From NCBI RefSeq assembly GCF_023952475.1, contig NZ_JALHRX010000026.1, positions 1 to 56,949 on the forward strand: DNA of 56,949 nt, given 5' to 3'. The translations under genes were made by a program, and so were the position numbers. This document shows, piece by piece, positions 1 to 8,428 of this stretch. The notes under the pieces were generated by a model. That model did not search any database. It was not told the origin of the DNA and saw nothing but the letters and a program-made list of their open reading frames with translations. Numbering within the stretch: the stretch's first letter is position 1; each line of letters starts with the position of its first letter. This DNA comes from Cupriavidus sp. WGlv3. GTDB lineage: Bacteria > Pseudomonadota > Gammaproteobacteria > Burkholderiales > Burkholderiaceae.

Positions 1-54
1 CAGGCGGCTTCCGTTACGTTGCGCCGGTCACGCCGGCCACGCCAATCACGCGGA

Positions 55-627
55 TCAATGCCATACCCGCGTCGCGTTGGCCCAGCGCGCCGCGCATGAC
101 TGCGCCACCGGCGCGTCGATGATGTCGTTGGCGGCATCGTCGGCCGGCGCCGCCGCGGCAGCCTCCAGCGCGGTGCGCCACAGCACCGCCGACACCAGCG
201 TCTTGCACTGGCGGCGCTCGCCGTGCGCCAGCGCCAGCAAGCGCTCGTAGCCGTCGATCACGATCAGGCGGTCGCCGCGGCGCGGCTGCAGCGTGAGCGT
301 GAACAGGTGGTCGCACTCGCACTGCATGCTGCCGCCGCTGACCGCCACCACGATGGCGCCGGGCAAGGCGATGCCGCTGCCCTGCACCTCGGTACGCAAC
401 CGCGCCAGGTGCGCCTGCACGCGCGGGTCCGGGGCGGCGCCAACGCTGGCCGCCATCTGTGCCGGCAGCGCGGAAAGCGCCATCAGCTCGGCCGGCGATA
501 CCGCCAGCGTGTACGCCTGCAGCGTGGGGCGATAGGTCGCCACCACCGCGCGCAGCCGGTGCGGCGCGCCGTCATCATGTCCTGCCTGCGGCGCACCGTC
601 GCGCCCGCGGTACTGCATCGTGTCCAT
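55..627 (-). CDS. Hypothetical protein, weakly DGQHR/DndB-like
   Basis: Encodes 190 aa. The ATG at 627 is chosen because CAGGAG lies just upstream; the open frame extends further 5' only into the neighbouring gene. Residues about 25-140 recall the N-terminal layout of DGQHR-domain proteins: an 'AYTLAVSPAEL' stretch, then 'LPGAIVVAVSGG', then 'IVIDGYERLLALA' where the family usually has IDGQHR. The diagnostic QHR is therefore replaced by YER, so the assignment is tentative and no function is claimed. The tail is Ala-rich. It starts 29 bp after the stop of the acyl-CoA dehydrogenase on the same strand and is probably cotranscribed. The first 54 bases of the window hold no recognisable feature. 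Confidence 0.55.
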   Translation of the reverse strand: MDTMQYRGRDGAPQAGHDDGAPHRLRAVVATYRPTLQAYTLAVSPAELMALSALPAQMAASVGAAPDPRVQAHLARLRTEVQGSGIALPGAIVVAVSGGSMQCECDHLFTLTLQPRRGDRLIVIDGYERLLALAHGERRQCKTLVSAVLWRTALEAAAAAPADDAANDIIDAPVAQSCAARWANATRVWH

Positions 628-656
628 GTCGACTCCTGCCACGCGGGCCGTTGGGG

Positions 657-1814
657 TCAGTCGCGCAGCAGATGCTTGGCGATGATCATCTGCTGGATCT
701 GCGTGGTGCCTTCGTACAGGCGCAGCAGGCGCACATCGCGGTAGAAGCGTTCGGCCTTGTACTCGGCGATATAGCCGGCGCCACCGTGGATCTGCACCGC
801 GCGATCGGCGACGCGGCCGACCATCTCGGTACAGAACATCTTGGTGCAAGAGGCCAGCATGCTGACTTCCGGATCGCTCTTGCCGGCGGGCTTGGCGTCG
901 TAGCGCTGGGCGCAGTCGCGCACCATCGACAGGCCCGCGTAGAGCTCGGCCTGGCTGTCGGCCAGCATCGCCTGGATCAGCTGGAAGTCGCCGATCGGGC
1001 GGCCAAACTGCTTGCGCTCCTTGGCATACGCCACGGCATCAGTGATGAGCCGGTGCGCCATGCCGCAGGCCAGCGCCGACAGGTGCAGGCGGCCGCGGTC
1101 CAGCACCTTCATGGCGGTCTTGAAGCCCACCCCCGGCACGCCGCCGATGATGTTGGCGGCCGGCACGCGCACGTTCTCCAGCACCACGTCGCAGGTCTTG
1201 GTGCCGCGCTGGCCCATCTTCTTGTCGGGCTTGCCCAGCGAGATGCCCGGGGTATCGGCCGGCACGATGAAGGACGAGATGCCCGCGGCGCCCTGGCCGC
1301 CGGTGCGCGCCATCAGCGTGAAGGCGCCCGCGCGCGGCGCGTTGGTGATGAAGCGCTTGGTGCCGTTGATGACGTAGTGGTCGCCGTCCAGCTCCGCTTT
1401 GGTCTGCAGCGAGGCCGCGTCGGAGCCGGCGTTGGGCTCGGTCAGCGCGAACGAGATGATCATCTCGCCGCTGGCGATGCGCGGCAGGTACTGCTGCTTC
1501 TGTTCCTCGGTGCCATCCATCAGGATGCCTTGGGAGCCGATGCCGACGTTGGTGCCGAAGACCGAGCGGAACGCGAACGCGGTATGGCCGAGGTCGTACA
1601 CCACATCGCATTCCTGCGACATCGACAGGCCGATGCCGCCGTAGTTCTCGGGGATGGAGATGCCGAACAGCCCCATCTCCTTCATGTCGGCGACGATCTC
1701 GGCGGGCACGTCGTCGGTTTCCTCCAGCGTGTCTTCGGCGGGCTTCAGGCGTTCGTCGATGAAGCGCTGCACCGAGGCGCGCAGCAGGGCAAAGGATTCT
1801 TGGTCTAGGGCCAT
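657..1814 (-). CDS. Acyl-CoA dehydrogenase
   Basis: FAD-dependent alpha,beta-dehydrogenation of an acyl-CoA thioester, passing electrons to ETF. The 385-aa product has the normal family length and domain order: an alpha-helical N-terminal domain, a beta-barrel with 'FALTEPNAGSDAASLQT' and 'GTKRFITNA', and a C-terminal helical domain with 'RKQFGRPIGDFQ' and 'QIHGGAGY'. The motif 'RLYEGTTQIQQ' near the C-terminus supplies the catalytic glutamate used by short- and medium-chain enzymes. ATG 1814 is preferred over an in-frame start 18 nt upstream because GGAG sits 7 nt before it. Substrate chain length cannot be read from the sequence. The unknown gene at 55-627 follows closely. Confidence 0.95.
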   Translation of the reverse strand: MALDQESFALLRASVQRFIDERLKPAEDTLEETDDVPAEIVADMKEMGLFGISIPENYGGIGLSMSQECDVVYDLGHTAFAFRSVFGTNVGIGSQGILMDGTEEQKQQYLPRIASGEMIISFALTEPNAGSDAASLQTKAELDGDHYVINGTKRFITNAPRAGAFTLMARTGGQGAAGISSFIVPADTPGISLGKPDKKMGQRGTKTCDVVLENVRVPAANIIGGVPGVGFKTAMKVLDRGRLHLSALACGMAHRLITDAVAYAKERKQFGRPIGDFQLIQAMLADSQAELYAGLSMVRDCAQRYDAKPAGKSDPEVSMLASCTKMFCTEMVGRVADRAVQIHGGAGYIAEYKAERFYRDVRLLRLYEGTTQIQQMIIAKHLLRD

Positions 1815-1942
1815 GGTGATTCTCCGGGTCAAGCCAGTACGTCAGTCTGGCCGCCTATGGTACGCCGGTGGCGCGATTTGACAATCCATTGGATCTTGGA
1901 CAGAAGCGTCAGTGAAATTTGACAATCGGCCGCCTGGTGTTC

Positions 1943-3724
1943 TCAGCTGACGGACAGCAAGCCGACCATGCCGATGCCCAGCGCCGCCAGCGCATCGCCG
2001 GCAATCAGCCCGCCGCCCAGCAGCGACGCAGTGTTCATGTCGCGCGGCAAGCCTTGTCGGCGTACCCCGCGTGCGCCGACCACGGCGCCCATGGTGGCGA
2101 GCACACCGCCCGCCGCCATCCATGCCGCCGCCGCCAGGTTGACGAAACCGCCGAACGACGACGCATAGGGCGAAGGCAGGATTACGGCATCGAGCATGAA
2201 ATCCGCCGCCTGCCCGCGCCGGCCCGACCGCGCAAAGCGCTGCCACGCAGGATGGCCGAGGATGGCGCGGCGCAACAGCGCCGTCGCCAGGCCGATCACA
2301 AGCCCCGCCGCGACCGCCAGGTACTGGCCGGCCCGGTCCTGCGACAGGCCATGGAGCACGCCCACGATCTTGTAAGTCATGGCCGAGGTCCAGCGCGCCG
2401 GCTGCTGGTCGGCCGGCAGGCTGGTCTGGTCCAGCGCCAGCACCGGATAGGCCTGCAGGAACAGCCGCGCCATCGCCACCGCGACCAGTGCGCCGACCAC
2501 GATGCCCGCCACCTGGTAGCCGAACTGCACCATGCGGTCGCTGCCCAGGCGCCAGCCGGTGGAGCGGTCCTGCTGCATGTCGCTGGCTTCGGCGGTGGCC
2601 ACCAGCAGCACCGTGGCGGCGATCAGGCCGACCTGCGGCGCACGCAGGCCGGCGGCCGCCATCAGGATCACCGACAGCACGAACGCCGATGAAATCGGGT
2701 TCTGGTCGACCATGCCGACCGAGATGCCATTGACCAGCGCGAACACCAGCGCCAGCAGCACGGCGATCAGCTGGAAGGCCAGCGGCTGCCCGAACCACGT
2801 CACGCCCGCCGCCACCGTGGCAGCACCCCACAGCAGCGCCCAGGCCGCGACCCAGCCCATGCCGGGTCCGCGCCGCGGCGGGTTCGGTTGCGGCTGGCGC
2901 CGCGCCCGAACCCGCCGCCAGGCCTGCGCCAGCAACTGCGCCAGGTCGACCACAGCCGCGCCCATGATCATGCCCAGCGCCACCAGGAACGTGGCCTTGC
3001 GGTACGGCTCGCCCGGCGCGAGCCAGCCGGCGTCGATAAACCACGGCGTCATGGCCCAGCCGGCCAGCCCGCCCACCAGCGCGGCAACACCCACGCGCGC
3101 GCCGACGATCATGCCGGCGCCGAAGGTGGCCGCGGACAGGTCCAGCGCCGCCAGCCACGGCACCCGCCCGGCCCCAAGCCCGCTGGCCAGGCCCAGCGAC
3201 ATGCCGCCGCCGAGGCGCGCCACCGAGCGCCGCAACAGCGCCGGATCGGTCAGCGCGCGCAGGATGTTGGCCACCGCCAGCCCCGACGGAAAGGTCAGCT
3301 GCATGCGGTCCACCAGCAGCGGCGTGTACAGCATGCCCACGCCCACCCCGAACATGCCGATGCACAACAGGTACAGCACCAGCTGCCACAGCGGCGGCTG
3401 CGCCATGCCCAGCCACGCCATCGCCTGCAGCACCACGGCCATGCCGCCCATGCCCGCCACCGATGCCGCCGCGGTCTGGATGTAGTTGGCGCCATGGCGG
3501 CCGGACGCGCCATAGCCGGCCGTCACCACCGAGCCCAGGATGCCCGCCAGCACCTGTCCGCCGACAAAAAAGCCCAGCGAGAAATTCATGTATGCCGCGG
3601 CAACGCCACCCAGCGGCCCCAGCACCAGCATGCCGGCCGCGCCCAGCATCAGGTGGTATTGCCAGCTGCGCGGCGGCGGCAGCCAGGCCACGCGAGGCGC
3701 GGCATCGGTCGGCAGGATTGGCAT
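1943..3724 (-). CDS. OPT family oligopeptide/metal-chelate transporter
   Basis: A 593-aa polytopic membrane protein with roughly 14-16 hydrophobic segments. It carries OPT-superfamily hallmarks: an N-terminal 'LGAAGMLVLGPLGGVAAAYMN' region and, in the second half, 'NGISVGMVDQNPISSAF', a variant of the conserved DQNP segment. OPT members move oligopeptides or metal-siderophore complexes with protons; the substrate here is unknown. A charged cytoplasmic loop (about residues 275-295, Arg/Pro-rich) splits the two halves. No strong ribosome site precedes ATG 3724. It is divergent from the monooxygenase operon, so the shared 186-bp gap with the MarR-type inverted repeat may also control this gene. 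Confidence 0.88.
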   Translation of the reverse strand: MPILPTDAAPRVAWLPPPRSWQYHLMLGAAGMLVLGPLGGVAAAYMNFSLGFFVGGQVLAGILGSVVTAGYGASGRHGANYIQTAAASVAGMGGMAVVLQAMAWLGMAQPPLWQLVLYLLCIGMFGVGVGMLYTPLLVDRMQLTFPSGLAVANILRALTDPALLRRSVARLGGGMSLGLASGLGAGRVPWLAALDLSAATFGAGMIVGARVGVAALVGGLAGWAMTPWFIDAGWLAPGEPYRKATFLVALGMIMGAAVVDLAQLLAQAWRRVRARRQPQPNPPRRGPGMGWVAAWALLWGAATVAAGVTWFGQPLAFQLIAVLLALVFALVNGISVGMVDQNPISSAFVLSVILMAAAGLRAPQVGLIAATVLLVATAEASDMQQDRSTGWRLGSDRMVQFGYQVAGIVVGALVAVAMARLFLQAYPVLALDQTSLPADQQPARWTSAMTYKIVGVLHGLSQDRAGQYLAVAAGLVIGLATALLRRAILGHPAWQRFARSGRRGQAADFMLDAVILPSPYASSFGGFVNLAAAAWMAAGGVLATMGAVVGARGVRRQGLPRDMNTASLLGGGLIAGDALAALGIGMVGLLSVS

Positions 3725-3853
3725 GGCGCGGTGCGTGGAGCGGAACAGTGTGCCTGCTGCGAAGCATAGGCGAAGGGACCGGCCGCGGCGGCTGCGACTG
3801 GTTTGCGTTGCCGCAGGGCCAGCGTTGGCCGGAGGGGTTTACACTAGTTTCGT

Positions 3854-3882
3854 GCGCAACTATATGGCCGATATAGTTGCGC
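3854..3882. promoter_or_regulatory. Perfect inverted repeat, probable MarR operator
   Basis: Two perfect 12-bp arms, GCGCAACTATAT (3854-3865) and ATATAGTTGCGC (3871-3882), are separated by 5 bp. The repeat lies 28 bp upstream of the monooxygenase ATG and in the divergent gap to the OPT transporter. MarR proteins bind AT-centred palindromes of about this size, and the operon below ends with a marR gene. Operator function is inferred. Confidence 0.72.
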
Positions 3883-3910
3883 CCACAACCACCCCACACC
3901 ATAGTCCGCC

Positions 3911-5599
3911 ATGCCAGACCTCCACCCACCTCACCTGCCGGTGCCGCCCGCACCACCGCCCGATTCGTCCCGTCCCTGGCCGCAGCGCATCCCGGTGCTG
4001 ATCGCCGGTGGCGGGCCGGTCGGCCTGACCCTGGCCGCGCTGCTGGCGCGTCAGGGCATTGCCGCGCTGGTGGTGGAAGCCGACGACGGTTACTGCGCCG
4101 GCAGCCGCGCGATCTGCATGGCACGGCGCTCGCTGGAAATCCTGGGCTGGGCAGGCGCCGACCGGGCCACGGTAGCAACCGGCCTGCCGTGGGTCGGCGG
4201 GCGCAGCTACCACCGCGACACGCAAGTGCTGCACTTCCACATGCCGAGCGAGCCGGGCGAGCGCTTTGCGCCGATGGTCAATATCCAGCAGTACTACCTG
4301 GAGGCCTTCGCCCACGATGCCGCGCTGCGCGGCGCGTCGCCCGCCGAGGTGCGCTTCGGCGCGCGCCTGCGGACGCTGCGCCAGCACCCCGGCGGCGTAG
4401 TCGCCGAGATCGAGACCGGCGCTGGCGCGGTGGAGGTCGATGCGCAGTGGCTGGTGGCGTGCGACGGCGGCCGCAGCACGGTGCGCGAGCAACTGGGCCT
4501 GCGCATGGAAGGCACGCAGTACGAAGGCCGCTACGTGATCGTCGATATCGTGCAAAAGACGCGGCGCGAGGTGGAGCGGCTGGCCTGGTTCGACCCGCCC
4601 TCCAATCCCGGCTCGACCCTGCTGATGCACCGGCAGCCCGACGATGTCTGGCGCATCGACTACCAGATCCGCGACGACGAAGACCCCGACGAAGCGGTCA
4701 AGCCCGAGAACGTGCTGCCGCGCGTGCAAAGCCACCTCGACATGATCGGCGAAACCGAGCCGTGGCGGCCGCTGTGGATCTCCATGTACAACGCCAAGTG
4801 CCTGACCTTGCAGGACTACCGCCATGGCCGCGTGCTGTTCGCCGGCGACGCCGCGCACCTGGTGCCGATCTTTGGCGTGCGCGGGCTCAATTCAGGACTG
4901 GACGATGCCGGCAACCTGGCGTGGAAGCTGGCCTGGGTGCTGCGCGGCCAGGCCAGCGACAGCCTGCTCGATACCTACTCCGCCGAACGCCTGCACGCCA
5001 CGCGCCAGAACCTTGCCTACGGCGCCAAGAGCACCGAGTTCATGGCGCCGCCCGACTTCGCCTTCAAGCTGATGCGCGAGGCCACGCTGCGGCTGGCGCC
5101 ATCCGAGCCGGCGGTGCGTTCGCTGATCAATCCGCGGCAGTCGGCACCGATTGCCTATGTCGATTCGGCGCTGAACGGTCCCAGCGACTTCGGCGACGAC
5201 TGCCCGGGGGCGGCACCGGGCGTGCCCGCGCCGGACCTGCGCGTGGACGGACCGGACGGCATCCGGCATCTGACGCAATCCTTCGGGCGGCGCTTCACGT
5301 TGCTTTGGTTCCGGCATGCCGCCGATCGATCTGTGCTGCCCGAGCCGCTGGCGGCGCTCACGCGGGAACATCCACAAGCCTTGCACGCGTATGAAGTAGT
5401 CACCGGCGCCCCGGCCGGCGCCACCGCGCTGGCCGACGTCGATGGCCAGGCCCATGCCCGCTATGGTGCCAACCCCGGCACGCTGTACCTCATCCGTCCC
5501 GATGGCTATGTGCTCGCACGCTGGCGCGAACCGTCATGGGACGCCGTGCGCGCCACCCTCGCCCCCCTGCTGCAAACCGGAGCCCGCCATGCAAGCTGA
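3911..5599 (+). CDS. FAD-dependent aromatic hydroxylase-type monooxygenase
   Basis: A 562-aa group A flavin monooxygenase resembling the PheA/TfdB/MhpA class that hydroxylates phenolic substrates with NAD(P)H and O2. The dinucleotide-binding 'VLIAGGGPVGLTLA' lies at about residues 29-42, the DG motif 'VACDGGRSTVR' near 185, and the FAD/ribityl GD motif 'VLFAGDAAHLVPIFGVRG' near 310. A C-terminal thioredoxin-like extension follows, as in phenol hydroxylases. The first 25 residues are Pro-rich and probably disordered. The gene overlaps the next by 11 bp, forming an operon with DUF2783 and MarR. The true substrate is not deducible. Confidence 0.9.
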   Translation: MPDLHPPHLPVPPAPPPDSSRPWPQRIPVLIAGGGPVGLTLAALLARQGIAALVVEADDGYCAGSRAICMARRSLEILGWAGADRATVATGLPWVGGRSYHRDTQVLHFHMPSEPGERFAPMVNIQQYYLEAFAHDAALRGASPAEVRFGARLRTLRQHPGGVVAEIETGAGAVEVDAQWLVACDGGRSTVREQLGLRMEGTQYEGRYVIVDIVQKTRREVERLAWFDPPSNPGSTLLMHRQPDDVWRIDYQIRDDEDPDEAVKPENVLPRVQSHLDMIGETEPWRPLWISMYNAKCLTLQDYRHGRVLFAGDAAHLVPIFGVRGLNSGLDDAGNLAWKLAWVLRGQASDSLLDTYSAERLHATRQNLAYGAKSTEFMAPPDFAFKLMREATLRLAPSEPAVRSLINPRQSAPIAYVDSALNGPSDFGDDCPGAAPGVPAPDLRVDGPDGIRHLTQSFGRRFTLLWFRHAADRSVLPEPLAALTREHPQALHAYEVVTGAPAGATALADVDGQAHARYGANPGTLYLIRPDGYVLARWREPSWDAVRATLAPLLQTGARHAS

Positions 5600-5816
5600 A
5601 GACCTCGACCAGGCCTATACCCGACTGTGCGAGGCCATGGGCCGCACCGGCGAAGCGCGCGCGCCGCTGCTGCTGGCGATGGTGTGCCTGGGCCTGATGA
5701 GCCGCCAGCAAGCGCTGGCGCCGGTGCTGGCGCTGATCGACGAGGCCGAGGCGCGCAGCCGGCAAGAGGCCGCGGGGGGCCCTGCAATGCCGACGCCCGA
5801 AACGGAAACGCCATGA
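5589..5816 (+). CDS. DUF2783 small protein
   Basis: A 75-aa protein beginning 'MQAEDLDQAYTRLCEAMG', which matches the short DUF2783 family as I know it: small helical proteins encoded next to flavin monooxygenases of this type. The start overlaps the end of the monooxygenase and the stop overlaps the marR start (ATGA), so all three are translationally coupled. The tail after about residue 60 is low-complexity. Its role is unknown; partnership with the monooxygenase is inferred from conserved adjacency. Confidence 0.78.
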   Translation: MQAEDLDQAYTRLCEAMGRTGEARAPLLLAMVCLGLMSRQQALAPVLALIDEAEARSRQEAAGGPAMPTPETETP

Positions 5817-6286
5817 AGCCACTGCCACGCCTCGAACAGTTCCTGACCTACCGCCTGCACCAGGTCAACAAGCTCAGCGACAAGGACAGCGCCGCCGCCT
5901 ACCTGGAGCAATGCGGGCTGCTGCTCAGCGAGGGGCGTTGCCTGGCGGCGATCGGCGCTTTCGCGCCGCTGTCGGTCAATGCCCTGGCGCAGCGCGCCAA
6001 CCTGACCAAGGGCCAGGCCAGCCGCTCGGCGCAGGCGCTGGTGGCGCGCGGGCTGGTCAGCAAGGAAGCCAGCGCGGCCGACGGGCGCGGCGTGGTGCTG
6101 TCGCTGACCCCGCAGGGCAAGCCGCTGTACCGGCAGGCGATCGCCATGATCGCCCGGCGCAATGAAGAGATCTTCGGTTGCCTGAGCGAAGCCGAACAAG
6201 CGCTGCTGGGCAGCCTGCTCGACCGGCTGGTGGCGCACGCCGGCCAGCAGGACGCGGAAGGCTCCGACGACGACGAGGACGCCTGA
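5813..6286 (+). CDS. MarR family transcriptional regulator
   Basis: 157 aa with a MarR-type winged helix: 'LSVNALAQRANLTKGQASRS' is the helix-turn-helix at about residues 52-71, followed by the wing 'KEASAADGRGVVLSLTPQGK'. The start overlaps the DUF2783 stop by 4 bp. The C-terminus is an acidic tail (EGSDDDEDA). It probably represses its own operon through the inverted repeat at 3854-3882 and responds to an aromatic ligand related to the monooxygenase substrate. The ligand part is inference. Confidence 0.93.
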   Translation: MKPLPRLEQFLTYRLHQVNKLSDKDSAAAYLEQCGLLLSEGRCLAAIGAFAPLSVNALAQRANLTKGQASRSAQALVARGLVSKEASAADGRGVVLSLTPQGKPLYRQAIAMIARRNEEIFGCLSEAEQALLGSLLDRLVAHAGQQDAEGSDDDEDA

Positions 6287-6290
6287 GCGC

Positions 6291-6746
6291 TCAGCGGCGC
6301 AGGCTGTCCACCTGCGCGCGCGCGCCGTCGCTGCGCGCGGCGTCGGCGATCTCGTTGCTGACCACGGTCTGTCCGATCGGCGCCAGCGCAATGCCGGCCA
6401 GCTTCAGGTGCTGGATCGCGAACGGGATGCCGATGATGGTGACGAAGTTGGCCAGCGCCGCCATCACATGCCCGATGGCCAGCCACACGCCGGCAAAGAC
6501 AAACCACAGCACGTTGCCCACCAGCCCCAGCGCACCGGTGCCGACATCGTCGCGCCCGGTCAGTTGGCGCCGGCTGATGGCCTGCTTGCCGAACGGAAAG
6601 AAGGTGAAGCTGCCGATCACGAAGCAGGCCTTGCCCCAGGGAATGCCGATGATCGAAATGAAGGCCAGCAGCCCTGCCAGCCACCAGGCCAGGCCCATCA
6701 CCACGCCGCCAAGGATGAACCAGAGGAAGTTGCCGATCGCGCGCAT
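6291..6746 (-). CDS. yccF: YccF family inner-membrane protein
   Basis: A 151-aa membrane protein with an internal duplication typical of YccF (DUF307): 'FISIIGIPWGKACFVIG' and 'FVTIIGIPFAIQHLKLA' are the two paired signature segments, each followed by hydrophobic stretches. A YccF domain occupies most of the chain, and a polar tail of about 25 residues follows. It is convergent with marR (4-bp gap). The molecular function of YccF is not established. Confidence 0.9.
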   Translation of the reverse strand: MRAIGNFLWFILGGVVMGLAWWLAGLLAFISIIGIPWGKACFVIGSFTFFPFGKQAISRRQLTGRDDVGTGALGLVGNVLWFVFAGVWLAIGHVMAALANFVTIIGIPFAIQHLKLAGIALAPIGQTVVSNEIADAARSDGARAQVDSLRR

Positions 6747-6833
6747 GCTGTCGTTGCACCAGTGAGGGGAGGAACTCGCATGATACGCAATGGCGTCGCG
6801 CCGGCGTGGCGCCAGAGGGCTTGCGCGGCAAAA

Positions 6834-6850
6834 GCGTACCCGATTCTGCG
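6834..6850 (-). repeat. Dispersed RepA-iteron-like 17-mer
   Basis: Minus-strand reading CGCAGAATCGGGTACGC, identical to copies inside the chromosome 2 origin cluster (for example 30268-30284). Intergenic between yccF and the kinase gene. Confidence 0.8.
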
Positions 6851-6967
6851 TGCCGCGGCGGGGCCAGTCAAAGCCATGCCGCGGCGCCGTCGGGCCCGCG
6901 ATAGCGCTTGATTTGGCTGCGAATCAGTGCGCGCAATCGCGTCGCATTCCCGCCCTGCGGACGCAAA

Positions 6968-6984
6968 GCGTACCCGTTTCTGCG
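6968..6984 (-). repeat. Dispersed RepA-iteron-like 17-mer
   Basis: Minus-strand reading CGCAGAAACGGGTACGC, a perfect match to the consensus of the origin cluster. It lies 134 bp from the previous copy. Confidence 0.85.
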
Positions 6985-7102
6985 TGTCGATCGATGGGCT
7001 GTCGCCTTCGGTAAGCTTGCGCAGAGCAGAAGACAAACTGGATTTGCGCTCCCGCTTCAGCCAGTTGCGCAACGGGCGGGCGGCACTGTTTGCCGGCGCA
7101 GG

Positions 7103-8428
7103 CTAAGCCGGAAACACCACCCTGACCCGCAATCCCGGCCCGGCATCCTCCAGCACTACCCGCGCGCGATGCGACTGCGCGATCTCGGCGACGATGGCGA
7201 GGCCCAGGCCGCTGCCGCCGGTCGGCGCATCGGCGACGCGATAGAAGCGGTCGAACACGCGCGCGCGCTCCTCGGCGGGGATGCCCGGTCCGTTGTCGCT
7301 GACCACCAGTTCCACGCTACGGCCGTCGGCACCGCGCCGCGCCGCCACGTCGATGCGGCCGCCGGCGGGGATGTATGCGAGCGCGTTGTCCAGCAGGTTG
7401 GTCAGCAGGATGCGCAACGCATCGGCGTCGCCGCGTACCACGGTGGGGGTGGCGTCGGCGCTGCCGTCCAGTCCCAGGTCGATGTCGCGATCGAGCGCGG
7501 CCTGTGCCATCTCGGCGACCACGGCTGCGGCCAGCTGATGCATTTCCACCGGTTCGTGCGGGGGCACGGCCGCGCCGGGTTCCTGCCGCGCCAGCGTCAG
7601 CAGCTGCGTGACCAGGTGGGTCAGCCGCTCCAGCCCCTGGCGCAGCTTGGCGATGGCTTCGTCGCGCGCGGCGCCGTCGTCGGCACGTTCGACCAATTGT
7701 GCCTGCAGCTGCAGCGCGGTCAGCGGCGTGCGCAGCGCGTGCGCGGCATCGGCGACGAAGGCGCGCTGGGTGTCGATGGCATGCGAGAGCCGCGCCAGCA
7801 GCTGGTTCAGCGCCGCGCTCAGCGGCGCGATCTCGTCGGGCATCGGGCGTACCGCCAGCGGCGCCAGCGTGTTGGCGTCGCGCGCGCGCACCTCGGTGGC
7901 AATCTCGCGCAGCGGCCGCAGGCCGCGGCCCACCGCCATCCACACCAGCCAGCCCAGCAGCGGCAGCAACAACAGCAGCGGCGCCACGGTGCGCAGCGCC
8001 ATGCGCGCGGCCAGCGTGCGGCGCGCGCTCATCGGCTGCGCGATCTGCACCACGGCGGGCCCCAGCTGCATGCTGTACAGGCGCCATTCGCCCTGCTGCG
8101 TGGTCACGTTCGAGAACCCGAGTTCGGCGCGCGCGGGCAGTGCCGGGTGCGAGTGCGACAAATAGAGGCTGCGTCCGGAGCCATCCCAGATATGGATCAC
8201 CACATCCTCGTTGGCATGGGCCAGATCGCCGGGCGCGCCGACGAAGGGCGGCGCCAACGGGTTGGAGAACTGGCTCGGCAGCGCCGCCGCCATCTGCTTC
8301 ATCTGGTAGTCGAACAGGGCGTTGGCTTCCTGCCGCGCCTGCCCGTAGATCAGCGCGGTGGCGATGGCGATGCCGACTACCAGGCCGGCCGCGAGCCACC
8401 CCAGCAGCGTTCGCTGGATCGAGCGCAT
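7103..8428 (-). CDS. Sensor histidine kinase (QseC/TctE type)
   Basis: A 441-aa membrane kinase. TM1 is at about residues 8-28 (LLGWLAAGLVVGIAIATALI), then a periplasmic domain of about 120 aa, TM2 'LLLLLPLLGWLVWMAV', HAMP, the H-box 'FVADAAHALRTPLTALQLQ' with the phospho-accepting His, N-box 'LLTNLLDNALAYIP', G1 'VSDNGPGIP' and G2 'GGSGLGLAIV'. The start overlaps the response regulator stop (ATGA). It is the last gene of an apparent zwf-pgl-glk-RR-HK operon, which recalls the GltR/GtrS pairs of Pseudomonas glucose loci. The ligand is unknown, and a sugar-derived signal is an inference from context. Confidence 0.93.
   Translation of the reverse strand: MRSIQRTLLGWLAAGLVVGIAIATALIYGQARQEANALFDYQMKQMAAALPSQFSNPLAPPFVGAPGDLAHANEDVVIHIWDGSGRSLYLSHSHPALPARAELGFSNVTTQQGEWRLYSMQLGPAVVQIAQPMSARRTLAARMALRTVAPLLLLLPLLGWLVWMAVGRGLRPLREIATEVRARDANTLAPLAVRPMPDEIAPLSAALNQLLARLSHAIDTQRAFVADAAHALRTPLTALQLQAQLVERADDGAARDEAIAKLRQGLERLTHLVTQLLTLARQEPGAAVPPHEPVEMHQLAAAVVAEMAQAALDRDIDLGLDGSADATPTVVRGDADALRILLTNLLDNALAYIPAGGRIDVAARRGADGRSVELVVSDNGPGIPAEERARVFDRFYRVADAPTGGSGLGLAIVAEIAQSHRARVVLEDAGPGLRVRVVFPA

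Larger units (their letters stand above)
6747..7102. other. Intergenic region with two 17-bp iteron-like elements
   Basis: 356 bp between yccF and the histidine kinase gene, with no convincing ORF. It contains two copies of the dispersed 17-mer at 6834-6850 and 6968-6984, both reading on the minus strand. Apart from the start region of yccF and the 3' side of the kinase operon, no other structure was recognised. Confidence 0.6.
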
